Shown: positions 12,106 to 23,521, counted from the stretch's first letter. The stretch: DNA of 64,000 bases from Kingdonia uniflora (GCA_014058105.1 JACGCM010002082.1:2046001-2110000), one strand, 5' to 3'. Notes: generated by a model not told the origin, from the sequence alone. Numbers and translations: made by a program.

Positions 12106-12649
12106 TTACAAAATAATTGGGGGTTCAAATAATCAACACTACTACTCAATGAAAAAACATCAGTATCACAAATAATGGAATACAATGTGAATAAATACCA
12201 TACCTAGATTCCTCCATTCAGACAAACACTATTTGTAATCTTTTCTAGTCAAACTTCCCGTTATGGAAAGCCAATCAAACCAAGTAACAAACACTATTTG
12301 TAATCTTCTCTAACCAAATTTCCTGCACAAAACAAAACCATACAAAATAAGAAAACATTATCGTGATTGCAAAAAAATTCCGATAGCCAGCTCAATTTCA
12401 GCTCCAAGATTCGAAAAGTAGCGTTCAAGAAATATTGCATCATTCTCATATAATACAGGTGAATGACTCAATGAAAATTTAATCCTCTGATGTCAAATAA
12501 AAACAGATTCTCCTAATGCTATAACATTCCTGATAAAATTAACGGTAAGAAAATAAAACCCTAATAAAAAACTATCCACATACTCAGAATCAAATACTGA
12601 TGATATCAAACTATCCACAAAAACTATCCATATAATACAGCTAATGTAC

Positions 12650-12760
12650 CTTGTTGGAGAGATCAGGATTGTCGCTGAGATTGAGAAATCAAGAATTGCT
12701 AGCTCTTTGATTTACAGAGGAGAGAGAGAGAGGCTTCAATCATCATCAGGAAAAAAAATT
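12650..12760 (-). promoter_or_regulatory. Possible 5' untranslated first exon of the REN1-like gene
   Basis: A GA/CT-rich stretch (GAGAGAGAGAG at about 12720-12731 on the plus strand), as often seen in plant 5' leaders, ends on the minus strand in CAAG/GTACAT, a good donor at 12650. A matching acceptor (ACACCAG) lies just upstream of the ATG at 10381. An intron of about 2.3 kb in the leader is inferred, not shown. Confidence 0.3.
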
Positions 12761-13183
12761 GGGGTAGTTGTTAGGGAGCGTTACATGTGGATTTGGAGAG
12801 AGGTTTCCTAACCGTTTTTTAACGGTTTTGCGGGGAATCAATGTCTTTCAATCCTGCCCGTACATTCGCCTTATTTTGACATCAAGATTTACATTGGCTG
12901 TTTGTCTTGATACCAAAATTATTTTGGACGTATTTTTTCCTAATCAAACCCTTCTCGGCTTCTTTGAGTGGGTGGCTGCTCTGGTGTATTTTTGGCACTG
13001 AGAAGTGCCTCATATCATCGAAGGCCTTGAGGTCCAATCTCATAGACCATACTTGTCGAACTTGCCGCTTTGACATATGTGTTATGCCATTTGGTTTGGC
13101 TTCTGCATAAGAACGCGCACTACATTTGAGCAAAGAAGATGCGGCTTGGACCAAAGTAGCCTTGAAAAAATAAGCTCATTGAT
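12761..13183. other. Gap between the REN1-like gene and a TIR element
   Basis: About 420 bp with no gene recognised. Short open frames run through it on both strands but none resembles a known protein. Confidence 0.5.
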
Positions 13184-14235
13184 GAGAAAATGTTCAGTCC
13201 TAAGCACTTAGGGCAGTCACTTGGGACCGAGAAATGTCCTAAGCGCCTCTTCATATTACATGTGTCCAATTTAACCTCCCATATTAACCTTGATTAAGTT
13301 ATTTGTTAAATACATTCTCATTTACTCAATTTAAGGAAGATATCAATTAGGGATTACTATAATATTGTTTTCATTTTTTGAATCTCCCATTTTTTACCCA
13401 ATTTAAGTATGTTGAGTCACAAGAAAATGGAGAACTCCGTCATTTTCAAGTTCCCCTTGTGTAATATGTTTTGCTCGATGTAAAATAGAATGAATTACAA
13501 CATACAACCATTTTTGAAGCATTAGGCTTTAAATCGAAACAAAATTGAAATATAGATATGATCATGTTGCCCTAATTGTTTGTTGATAAAAGTAGTGAAT
13601 TAAATAATATTGTTACTCTCTTAATAATAATCCAGGTTCCACATTTATTTGACTTAATTTTCGTTGAGAGAGCTTTATAAGCAATAAGATGTTTTTGTAA
13701 CTGCAAGGAGATTTAAATCTGGTTTATATTTTGGTAGTGGCAAGTCTGTGAGCCCGCCAATAAACTAATTATCGAACCACAAAAATCTCTCAAAATCATA
13801 TAAAACAAAAATGGGAACTCTCTGTCCTCGGGAGAGTAAATCTCTCTCTCTCTCCCTCTTAAAATCCCTTTCTTTCTCTCTCACAAAGACTTAATCGATT
13901 GGGTTTGTAAATACCTTTCTATCTAAAATCGAGGTCAGAAGAGGTGATTTCTCTAAAAAAAAATATATATTTCTCTCCAACAAATTTTCTCTAAATTCCA
14001 GTATTTAAAGTTTGAAAAAGGTCTGAAGAGCAATTCATACTCATCTCAACTCTCTCATTGCCCTAATTTGATTTATTACAAGTTCAGATTTTATATTTGA
14101 TCGATTTCAAGTTGGGATTTTAGAGTTTTGGTTTGAATGAAGTTGTAGATTTCTCCTGTTGAAATCAAAATTGTAATTGTAGTCTCAAGATCCATCAGAT
14201 GTTTCTCACTTTAAATAGTTATTGTTTATTTTCAG

Positions 14236-14327
14236 ATGGTAGGTGGTCGTGGTTTTTGCTGGTTGCTTTTTTTGGTTTCGTTTGAGTTCTTGATGCCAAT
14301 GACAGAGGTTTTCAGCTACTCTACAAG
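14236..14327 (+). CDS. Signal-peptide-like first exon, possible captured fragment
   Basis: Preceded by a CT-rich leader (13845-13890) and a good acceptor (TTATTTTCAG) directly before the ATG. It encodes MVGGRGFCWLLFLVSFEFLM and then about 11 residues, a typical secretory leader. A GTAGGT donor follows; unspliced reading stops at 14343. No following exon was identified. The parent gene is not recognised. Its place inside a TIR element suggests a captured 5' gene end. Confidence 0.35.
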
Positions 14328-15189
14328 TAGGTTTATAGTTTAGTTTTTGTAATTGTAACCCCTTTCAACAAGTTATATATGCGACCATTTTAGATTGTAC
14401 TCCCCTCACTTTCTCATTTGCTAATTTTCATTGTTAGTTTCTACTATTTCTATCTTGCTTCTATGATTCTGTTACTTCTGTAAACGAAAGAATTAGTGTT
14501 AGCTCGGGCGCTATTGATATGCTCAGAGCAATTTTTTTATGAAATATGTACTGACATAAGGGCAAGTTACACTAGTAATCTTACCTTTTTATTCGATAAA
14601 TACAATGTTAGATTACATAAGAACAATAATAAATAAACAAACAACAACTTAATTCAAAATGAGAATGGAGCATTGACATATTCTTAATAAAGTTTTACTA
14701 GAAGAAGATTTTATTTTATTTTTTAAAGGTAGGTTGGGGTTAAGGTAGACCCCAACCAGTTATGTTAACAACACAAAAAAAACATTTACAACCTAATGTA
14801 TAACTTTCCCTCAACATCTTCCTTTAGAATAGTACTCAGGCCTATTGGAATGTTGTCAGGTGTTATACTAGATGAAGCTTTGCAAGGCGAAGATGTTTTT
14901 TTTCCTGATTTGGACATAATTCTGTCATCCTTGAGGGTGAAGTGCCATACACAGACAAAGCTTTGCTTATTGAAGACATTATATTTATGTAGGTTGAAGA
15001 GTACATTCTGCTCTTAATCAGGTTCGTGTGGTGCTTTATATCGCCTCTAGCTTTTTATATTCCTCTTTGTAATAAGTCATTATCCTTCTGATTGTTAAGA
15101 GCTATAAGAGGATTTTGATGTAACCCCGTCAATTTAGTTTTTGATCATGGGTTTTTGCTTTGGTTTCTTAAGAACAATATGTTCACATT

Positions 15190-15262
15190 TACCATGAATC
15201 TATAGCTCAAAGAGGAAAGAGAGCACTCGCCATGTGAGAAGATGATGGTTCGAACCCATCTA
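15190..15262 (+). repeat. tRNA-like segment, possible SINE head
   Basis: TAGCTCAAAGAGGAAAGAG followed about 30 bp later by GGTTCGAACCCATC resembles the internal A and B boxes of RNA polymerase III genes. Cloverleaf pairing is poor, so it is not called a tRNA gene. A SINE head or degenerate tRNA relic fits better. Confidence 0.3.
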
Positions 15263-16011
15263 GATTCAACTTGATCCCTGATTTACTTGCTTGCAGTTCA
15301 TGTATAATTACTTTAACTCGCTTTTTATAATCACAAGCTCAACCTGTACATGTATTATGCTTGTAAGCCATTTTGAATTACACCTCAGCTTTGATTTTAT
15401 GATACAATTACACTTTTGCACTACATCGTAATCATATGTTCTATCTAACTCAATCAAGTTATGATGCATTCAGTGTCCAATAAATATATCAAGTAGTAAT
15501 GTAAAGTGACCTTCTAATCATTTTCTTTGGTTGGTGCAGAATATACATGCATATCTCATCTATTATCAATAAATGCATAAGATATGCAAAGCATCCATTC
15601 CAATTCTATTACCTTAAGCTTGCCCTCAACCCCTAATATTATCTATTAGTTTCTTTATAGATAGTCCCAGTTAGTTACTTTATAGATATCAGAGATTCTG
15701 GAAATATGTAACATGCGTTTCAGCCTATTCTATTACACTCTGAGCATCCATGTGTTTCATCCTATTCTATTGCACTTCTTTCCAGAAGCTTGAACAACAC
15801 CAAAAAATTCAACAGTAAAGTTTGTGTTTTATCAAAGCTTGTCCATCACAACCAGTAGCAGGGCTTTGATATATTGAGCTTTCTTATGTTTGCAAATTTG
15901 TGCCGTGAAAATTAGGAGTCTCCCCAGTTCAGCTTATCTAACCTCAACCCCTAATCATCTATTACTTCTCTCCAATTTCATTGTTATGTATTTTTTGGTG
16001 TTTACTAGTTT

Positions 16012-16200
16012 TTAACCAACCATCAACAAAAAAAGTGGAAATACTATTGACAAGTAAACTACTTGGAAAAAAAGGAGAAGCATGAACTTAACAGTAACAT
16101 CGTTATGAATAAGACTATATCCCTCAATAGTTGAACAATTTGAAAATTCTATAAAGCTTCCATCCTCCTTGGTGGGCAATTTTAAATCGGGTAATTCCAT
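16012..16200 (-). CDS. First-exon-like ORF, possible captured fragment
   Basis: An ATG at 16200 follows a T/C- and A-rich leader (about 16201-16330). It opens a frame beginning MELPDLKLPTKEDGSFIEF that is acidic and polar for about 38 residues, then meets a possible donor (ACT/GTTAAG, about 16090), after which the translation becomes intron-like and hydrophobic. The product is not recognised. It faces the exon at 14236, inside the same inverted repeats. Confidence 0.3.
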   Translation of the reverse strand: MELPDLKLPTKEDGSFIEFSNCSTIEGYSLIHNDVTVKFMLLLFFQVVYLSIVFPLFLLMVG

Positions 16201-16797
16201 ATTTTGCTTTTACTTTTGGTGAAAATTTGATGAATTTTTCTATGAAGTTTTAATTAAGCTTTATGAAGTTTTAATGGTGTTGTAATTAAAGGGGTCGTAG
16301 AAGAAAGATAAAGAATCCAAAAGATTTGGGAGATATATTTTTGATTCAAAGTTCCATTTTTTTTTTTTTTTTTGAAACTATTGATCTTATTATTTTGGAG
16401 TTGTTGGTTGGTGGGCCCTATACTTGCCAATACAAAAAAAATGAATATGGAAAGTTAGTTTCTATTCTACTTGCACTTGCAAAAACATCTCCTTGCTCAT
16501 AAAGCTCCCCTTTTCTTTGTTTTCATTGGGAAGAATAAACATAAGTCTATTGTTGTTAGTTTGCCTCTATCAAAATAATAAGATTACAGGATAAAAGGAA
16601 ATCTTACATACTCAACTGCTCAAGTTCTCCGTAAATTGATATTTGCCATAATTTAGAGGATACGATATCTTATTGACAGCTAATGTAACTGTGGTCAACA
16701 TGGGAGGTTAAATAGGACTGGTGTAAGATAAAGAGGCGCTTAGAACCGTCCTAAGCGCTTAGGACCGTCCTAAGCGCTTAGGACCGAACTTTTTCTC

Positions 16798-17867
16798 GAA
16801 AAGAATTCTGATTATTTGATATATAGATTTGCGTGAGTTGCATGACATTAAATTCTTTATAGTGTTTCCAATAGTTTTCATCTGATATGATCATTCAAGT
16901 TTCTGGATATTGGTCTGATATACGGATAATCTGTGGACTTGTTTTCTTTTTCTATGATCCATACTGATATGCCTTTGGTTACACCCTGGTTTGATATACG
17001 GATAATATGTGGATATTCGTTTTCTTTTTCATGATCCATACTGATATGCCTTTGGTAACACCCAAATTAACAGAAAATGAATAGTACATAGTCTTAGCCA
17101 ATTTATCTTAATGCAATTTTTTTTCCAGATCTAAATTATTTGAAGACAATTTGAGTGAACAAGTGGATTTACTGAGAGCAGCCTGATGACCTATATTCAT
17201 TTACGTACAAGTCCGAGTCCAGTATACGGAGAAAAATGACATGCAGATACAACTGCTTAATGATCGCGATGTCCACCGCTATGGTTTGAAGCTTCTCCTT
17301 GATGACCTACAAAATTTAGACTATTTCGACGCTAATGACATGGTTTTATATGGTATTTGTTCCATTTTGATTGATCTCCCTCTGGCGAGTGTTACATATA
17401 TAACTTTGACGTTCCACGGATTAGTGTGTATATATCATATATTGTGTGAATACTATAGATATTCTTTTCCAAGTTTAGTGTTCGCAATGTTGGATAAGAG
17501 ATCGATGCATATAGGATTTCTTTTTCTTTTGTATTTGTATTTGGATTGTTATACACTCTGTGTACCCCGTGGCTCACCACCGATTATAGTAGATGTAGTA
17601 TGTGCCGATATCGCGCAGAGGAAGTCAGACCTGCATAAAATGTTTTGTCACTAATAAATCACCTAACAGCTACTAAACTTCATGAAAAATGCATGAAACA
17701 CCTCTCACCCCTTCAAAACCTACATCTCTTAATAATTAAAAGAAATCCTAAATTTTCTTTCTTTTATCGTTATAGTTTCTTATGTAAAAATTGAAGAGGC
17801 CTCAAGATTGTGGGATTTTACAGAAGCAAAAAACAAGGAAGGCCTAAAGAATATGAGTTAGAAAAGC
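16798..17867. other. Intergenic, with one unplaced open frame
   Basis: A 137-codon open frame (plus, 17241-17654) begins with about 34 residues of ordinary composition (LLNDRDVHRYGLKLLLDDLQ) and then turns into an aromatic, intron-like translation after a possible donor at about 17340. It may be a relic exon of a lost gene. No family is recognised. A near-duplicate of about 60 bp (GATATACGGATAAT..GTGG..) occurs at 16918 and 16993. Confidence 0.3.
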
Positions 17868-17880
17868 TCATATATATAGA
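17868..17880 (+). promoter_or_regulatory. TATA box of the His-rich gene
   Basis: CATATATATAGAT lies about 40-50 bp before the ATG at 17920. That leaves room for a start of transcription near 17900 and a very short leader. Confidence 0.6.
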
Positions 17881-17919
17881 TAGGTCTCAACTCATAGCAG
17901 TTACAGTTTCCAAACAAGG

Positions 17920-18177
17920 ATGGAGGAAATGAGGATTCGAATCTCGGTAGCTCTAATGATGCTTGCAGTTTTTGTTGTGATAGTACCAAAGATTGCTGCT
18001 GTTCTCCCACGTCGTCCTCTTTGCATCTCACAATTCGCCTTGGTAAATCAAGCTTGTTCTTTGTTGTCTCCGGTAATTCAGAATGAACTCATGGCAAATG
18101 TTACGGTACCGGAGGTCTCCAACCAACGGTCTCATAACCGTAACAGCTCTCGCGATGACGAGGAGGATCATGGTCAC

Positions 18178-18220
<43 letters not shown>

Positions 18221-18633
18221 AAAACGGAAACAGGCATGGACATAGAAATGGAAACAGGCATCGGCATGGGCATGGGCATGGAAATGGAAATGGAAACGGG
18301 CGTGGTCATGGTCATGGGCATGGGAACAGGAGCGGGCACAGAAGCAGTCACGGAGGTGGACACAGGAATGATGATGAGAATGATGGTGGACACGAGCACG
18401 AGCACGAGCATGGGCATGGGCATGGTGTGAGGCATAGACACCACCACTACCATCACCACCGTTCGCAAATAACTACAGATTGTTGCAGGTGGTTGACAGA
18501 GCTAGATTCGATATGCGTCTGCGACTTGCTATTTCGCCTGCCTATAGGACTTAGGAGGCCAACACATGGGCTCACGGTGCATGTCGATGAGAATTGCAAT
18601 GTCACTTATACATGCCCTGGGCGCTTCCCGTAA
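17920..18633 (+). CDS. Secreted eight-cysteine (LTP/2S-albumin-like) protein with His-Gly tract
   Basis: A 237-residue single-exon protein. Residues 1-28 form a signal peptide with hydrophobic core ALMMLAVFVVIV, so secretion to the cell wall or vacuole is expected. Eight cysteines at 35, 46, 188, 189, 199, 201, 226 and 232 give the pattern C-x10-C-(141)-CC-x9-CxC-x24-C-x5-C of the bifunctional inhibitor/lipid-transfer/2S-albumin superfamily. Usual members have roughly 10-20 residues between Cys2 and the CC pair. Here a low-complexity His-, Gly-, Arg- and Asn-rich tract (about 84-181) fills that loop. Flanking segments CISQFALVNQAC, CCRWLTELDSICVCDLL and ENCNVTYTC match plant proteins of this type. 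His-rich tracts commonly bind Zn, Ni or Cu; metal binding here is inferred. A second Met at residue 4 could be an alternative start. TATA box and a poly(A) signal-like AATAAA at 18643 bracket the gene. It appears intact. Confidence 0.85.
18175..18475 (+). repeat. CATGGG hexamer array encoding the His-Gly tract
   Basis: GGGCATGGGCATGGGCATGG-type hexamers run from 18176 to about 18221, and interrupted variants (CATGGA, AATGGA, CACGAG) continue to about 18440. The unit is two codons, so length changes keep frame. The array is also open in the +2 frame and on the opposite strand, which creates spurious reading frames. Confidence 0.9.
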
Positions 18634-19428
18634 GAGTCTTATCGTGAATAAAAATGTCGTAAGGGAGGAGAGTTTTCCTCACTATTAGGTTTTATTTCAA
18701 GTAATTAATCACTTAGAGTATGTAATCACAGCATAGGACAAGGAATTAATGAGCCTATGCTATCATATCTGTTATTACGATTTAGTTATATGCAATAGGA
18801 ACTTCATTTGAATCATTCTATCCGTTTATGTTGTGTTCTGACTCTTAACTACGAGATTGTTTAGTGGATAGGATACAAGCTCTGTCGCTATCCACGCCTT
18901 CCTTATTCCTGCACTTAAATCCACAATTCAGCCTTCATCTCCCACGAGCTTGTCTCTGTGTTTCAAAATTGAGCACTGACTGAATCTTCTGTTAGCAAGA
19001 TATATCATAATTCTATAAACAAGTGCTGTAAATCTCAAAGGAGAGAGGACTACATTTATTCAATTTTACGATCTCAGAGTCTTTAGTGCAAAAGAACTAG
19101 TTGAGATCCAGGAGTAGACATAAAGGGACATTTTACCCCTCTAGGAAGTATTGAAATACCAAGGAAAACATAACAAATTCCATGGAAATCCGCTAACAAG
19201 CCATAACTTCAATTACGATTGCAACTTGAAAACAGTAAAATTGTTGTACTAGCTAGGTGCCTCCTTCAGATGATCAGGCTACTATTAAATTGAAAAAGGT
19301 TTTTAAACATAATTTTTGTAAAGAATGTTTGTTAATATAATATATGTTCCATGCTAACTGCAATACATTTTAAAGAAGCCATACAAAAAAGGCCAAAGAA
19401 AACCAGCTCCGTTTCGTTGATCTCTTTT
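18634..19428. repeat. 3' flank of the His-rich gene, left copy of a segmental duplication
   Basis: Sequence from the stop codon to about 19370 recurs downstream. The portion to about 18828 matches 46141-46341, and the rest (about 18829-19370) matches 62034-62610, for example CAAGTGCTGTAAATCTCAAA and CTAGTTGAGATCCAGGAGTA. The second copy is split by a 15.7-kb nested insertion. No gene is seen in this interval. Confidence 0.85.
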
Positions 19429-21775
19429 CTAATCCTCCTTTTCCTCTTCCTCGTCATCATAGTAATCATATTCTTCCTTTTTGTCGTCGGGAAAATCTTT
19501 CAATACGGGTTCCAGCATGATGAGCACCTCCCACATGTCACGTGGCCTCTTCCTAGGGTCCTCTTTCAGGCACTGGAGAGCAACTTTAACAAAACAACTT
19601 GCTGATCTTTCATCAACACTCCTGTCCTTCGTAAGTCTCTTATCTATCAGATCCAAAACTTTTTTTTCTTCTAATTTCTTCTTCACATAGTGAAGAGACC
19701 TTTGCTGTTCGAGTGGAGTATTCCCACCTTCAATATAAATATCTTTGCCTTTCCCGTCGAAACAAACATTACGTTGACCCAAAAACATATCCATAAGTAC
19801 CTTACCGTAACTAAAGATATCAACAGATTTCCCCTTCCCGTAACCCGAATTCCACTCAGGGGCCATGTAGCCACGAGTTCCTCTCGTCATTTCTGTATGA
19901 AAACTACTCTCGTCTTTACTCATTAATTTGGACATCCCGAAATCAGATAAAACTCCTTGAAAATCGTCACCCACTAGTATATTCTCCGGTTTAAGATCAA
20001 GATGTAATATCTGCTTACGGCAATCACGGTGAAGGTATACGAGGGCCTTAGCAACATCAAGTGCCACTTTGCACCTCTCTTTCCAACTTAAGAATTGACC
20101 ATTCGGGAAAATCCAAGAATCCAACGACCCATTTTTGAAGAAGTCGTAGACAATGAAGAAAATCCTCCCTGTTTCACTCACATGAGAACAATATCCGCGA
20201 AGACGTACAAGATTAAAATGTTGCGCACTTGCAATAGCGGAGAGCTTCCCTATAAACCTCTCTTTCAACTCTTTTAACCGCTACCGATGTCCCGTCCTTC
20301 AAGATGCCCTTGAAGACTTGACCAGACCCACCGCTACCAAGCTTATTACTGAAGTTCATGGTTGCTATTTTGAGCTCTTCGTACTGAAAGTCTTTGACGA
20401 ATTTACCTACAACGGCTTCGAGATCATCGACCTTCTTTGCTATGGCTACAAATCCATCTAACTTCCTTGCTTCGGGTATGTCCCCTACGAGCTGAATGTC
20501 ACCCAGCTTATTCTTAGGTTCTCCATTCTCATCAACTCTCTTATCCACAATGTCGTGGTCTATGTAACAAAGTTCTTCTATTTCATCAAGCTTTACCTTT
20601 GGGAACATGTCGACCACCTGTTGCATGTCACCTGCCCTTCTATTAGGGTCCTCAAATTCATCAACTCCCTCATCCAAAATGTGGTGGTCTTTGTAAAGTT
20701 CTTCTATTCCATCAAACTTTACCTCTTGGAGCATATTGGCCACCTGCTGTATGTCAGCCAGCCTTTCATCAGGGTTTTCCTTAAGACACCATAAAGCCAT
20801 ATAAAGTAAACAAGTTACTTCATTCTCATCAAAGCCCTCATCAGCCAAAAGTCTCTTATCAATCAGTTCCACATGTTTCTTTCGTGTTAATTTGTCCAGC
20901 ATAAAGGTATGAAAAGTTTGATGTGCCTCTCGCGTAGTTACAGCCGTGATATCAATATCATTGCCATCCTGGTCTAGACAAACGAGTCGCTGGCCAAAAA
21001 ATAGATCCAGAAGTACCTTACCATAACTATAAATATCACATTTATACGACATCTGACGTGTCCAAATCCGCTATGGTGCCATGTACCTAGTCGTCCCTCC
21101 AATCACTTCTGTTGTAGTTTTATATTGATTTATTATCAATATAGAAAGTCCAAAATCCGTCCCGACTGCTCGAAAAAATTCATCAAGTAGTATATTCTCC
21201 GGCTTGATATTAAGATCTAAGATCTGTTGGCGGCAATCATGATGATGAAGGTATCCAAGTGCCTTAGCAACACTAATTGCAATTTTGTACCTCAAACTCC
21301 AAGATAAACACCTATCAGTGCGACCGCTATATTTCTCTGGGAAAATCCAAGTTCCCAATGAACCATTAGGCAAAAGATCATAGACTATAAAGAAAGCTCT
21401 GCTTGTACTTGTCAGTTCAATACAATATCCTTAAAGGCGTACAACATGAACATGTTGTATACTTGCCAGTCTGGAAATTTCATCTTCGAATCTCTGCAGA
21501 TCCCCAAATTCCTCCATTAAAACGTGCTTCACTGCTACCAATGTCCCGTCCTTCAAGACCCCCTTATAGACTGAACCTGACCCACCACAACCAATCTTGT
21601 CTTTGAAGTTATTTGTGGCCTTTTCGATTTCTTTGTATCGAAATTTTCTATGGTTGCTATATTTATCTCGAGTCTTAACATTCTTCTCTTTTGAAAGGAA
21701 ACTCTTTAGTACATCCACTGAAACACTTAATATTGCATCCATTGAATATAAAGCACTTCTTTCAGGGCTTAGCAA
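19429..21775 (-). pseudogene. Degenerate tandem receptor-like kinase (SD2-5/lectin-RLK type), two kinase domains
   Basis: Two kinase domains in one minus-strand unit. Domain 1 (21775 to about 20780) has a P-loop GCGGSGSVYKG and VAVKH, but its catalytic loop reads ILDLNIKPENIL, where H-L-D-[IL]-K is usual, so His and catalytic Asp are replaced. It has stops at about 21431 (after VVRL) and 21067 (in the APE motif). An acidic linker with repeated I-E-E-L..D-x-x-D units follows. Domain 2 (about 20400-19429) has GSGGSGQVFKG, VAVKRVE, HLDLKPENIL, SDFG and APEW, so its catalytic residues are kept, but a frameshift at about 20270 separates the P-loop from the rest. The C-terminus ends in an acidic DDEEEEKED tail. 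Sequence style matches SD2-5-like RLK kinases. No ectodomain or membrane segment was seen. As read it cannot make a full protein; only domain 2 minus its P-loop is a long open frame (20268-19429). Confidence 0.82.
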
Positions 21776-23242
21776 TGATCTTCCATGTTTTAGAATCGTT
21801 TAAATCTTAAATACTGTTGTAAGAAATCTAGCAAGAGATGGTTTTTATTTGTAGGGACCCAATTCCATCTTCACCACAAACACCATAACTAAATAAATAA
21901 ATAAATAAAAAAGGAAATAAGAAACCCCAGATCAAACAAAACTAAATACAACAGATATGAAGAAACAAAGAGTAGTAACACATACTTACAGAGAAATAAC
22001 CTTGAAAATTTCCTCCACTTGGTTCAACTTTCAGAGCTCTAACCACTAAGCTATTGGTTCAGTGGTGGGGTGAGCTCATGAGTTCGAACCATGAGGGTCT
22101 TTTACAGTTGAGTTACGGATCTTCAAAGCGATCTCGAGGGAGAGATAAGAGAGGTGTGAGGCTGTGAAATGGCTGGATTTGGAGGCCGAGTTTTTGTGAC
22201 GATCTCTTTTTTTTTGTTGTTGAGAAAACTGAGAGAGAGAGGTTGCTTTGAACGACTAATATTATTGGTGTGATAAATAAAAAAGAAAAAGAAAAGACTA
22301 ATATTGTTGGTGTAAGGGGCCCAATCCCGTCTTTTGGTCAAGTGAAGAAATAAGTGGTTTCACCACCACTACTGTGACAAAGTGTTCCACAATTCCAAGG
22401 TGAAATGCAACTAATAAAAAAAATCAGATTCCGGGTCTCATTTTTAGCCTCGACATCATGGTAAGTGGACGATGAAAGAGTCTTGAGTGACCATAGTTGA
22501 AAACATTTATTATGATAAGAGGAAAAATGTTAGCTATTAACTCTACAACGAGCAGTGATAATCCATGCTTTAGAAGGCTTTACATGGAAAGAGACAACTT
22601 CACAGTCAATTGTGTCATCTGCGTAAGACTATGTAATCCAAATTGCTCATTTAATTATCTAATTACGTATGGGGAGAAGAAATCATAACTAAGTTTTTCT
22701 TTCAAATCTGATGGCTATATTTAAAGCATGAAGACTACAAATAGGTAAAATTTTGGTTAAAAATGATTCTTGATGTGTTGTACTATATAAAATAACAACT
22801 ATATCGATTATTAATGAAGAAATCTGTCAGCAGGTTAAGTACAACCGAGTCCAGTTCTCTGTCGTACTCTAGCTTCCACAATCTAGCGCTATGAGTTGTG
22901 CTGCCTAATTTCAACACCTCCAAGCTACAGATTGATTAAGTTTCCACTATATTGGATTGCTGGACCATGCATTGGTTTAACTTTATTCTTTCCTTTTTAC
23001 ATACTGATACTATTACTGCCTAATAATGATTCCCTATGGAATAATATATTAGGTGTGATTACGATTGGGTTGTGCGACCTAATCCCATGTGGCTGTTAAA
23101 CTATTTGAAGTTCTACGGAAGCTAACAAAAACAACACCAACTATGTTATTTTATGTTACAAATTTTGTAAGACTTTTTGATGTCAAACTCTAATTAAGCA
23201 ACATCTGCTAGAACTTAAGGGACTCCTTGCATGAGTTACTTC
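21776..23242. other. Intergenic, with tRNA-like/SINE-like segment
   Basis: No gene recognised. A (TAAA)n run lies at about 21892-21911. At 22035-22115, TTGGTTCAGTGGTGGGGTGAG and GAGTTCGAACCATGAGG resemble pol III A and B boxes, so a SINE head is possible. The remainder to 23242 is A+T-rich with only short chance frames. Confidence 0.35.
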
Positions 23243-23521
23243 TGTAATGGCTAGTTTTCCCGGTAGGTAAACCTCGCCAATACTCTATGTAAAGAAGTAA
23301 GATTTAAGTGCAAATAAGAGCTAGTACGGAGTCAATTTTATGTAGAAAACTCAGTGAAGCCTGAGAAAAACCACGACCACGAGAAGGGTTTCGATGTAAA
23401 ATTCTCTAAAATACTAATCTATTACACTTGTAGAACAAATAGTATAGAGGGTGTGCAAAAAAGAAAGATTCCCCCCTTATGTTGTATGCTCTGCCTATAT
23501 TTATAGTTAAATACAGACATT
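23243..23521 (-). mobile_element. Element H: LTR, left part
   Basis: TGTAATGGCTAGTTTTCCCG at 23243 aligns with the LTR of element B (TGTAGTGGCAAGTTTTCTGG at 61170), and shared segments follow (GTAGAAAACTCAGTGAAGCC against GTAGAAAACTCAGTAAAAGC). H is therefore an older relative of B in the same, minus, orientation. Its LTR is interrupted at 23521 by element A and resumes at 43990. Confidence 0.65.

Larger units (their letters stand above)
13184..16797. mobile_element. TIR element, about 3.6 kb, with gene-fragment-like cargo
   Basis: Terminal inverted repeats of about 105 bp: the left (13184 to about 13288) begins GAGAAAATGTTCAGTCCTAA, and the reverse complement of the right (about 16693-16797) begins GAGAAAAAGTTCGGTCCTAA. 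Both run to AACCTCCCAT.TT.ACC. The ends carry copies of the palindrome GTCCTAAGCGCTTAGGAC, two perfect in the right end and decayed in the left. No transposase is visible. Two first-exon-like pieces face inward (plus at 14236, minus at 16200). No clear target-site duplication flanks the ends, so the superfamily is open; a Mutator-like or CACTA-like Pack element is possible. Confidence 0.65.

Noticed and set aside
12882..13154. 90-codon minus-strand ORF before the TIR element
   Set aside because: No start context, family or splice sites recognised; another frame on the opposite strand is equally open.
15190..15262. tRNA gene
   Set aside because: Same reason: only the B box GGTTCGAACCC is convincing.
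17241..17654. 137-codon ORF considered as a gene
   Set aside because: Only its first part has ordinary composition; the rest reads like an intron and no family is recognised. Kept as an unplaced frame.
18083..18430. 115-codon plus-strand frame of Gly-Met repeats
   Set aside because: The +2 reading of the same array; no signal peptide, cysteines or promoter of its own.
18028..18468. 146-codon minus-strand frame of Met, Pro, Val and Ser repeats
   Set aside because: It is the reverse reading of the CATGGG array in the His-rich gene; the hexamer is open in several frames.
22035..22115. tRNA gene
   Set aside because: A- and B-box-like words are present but no cloverleaf with paired acceptor and anticodon stems can be drawn; a SINE head is more likely.
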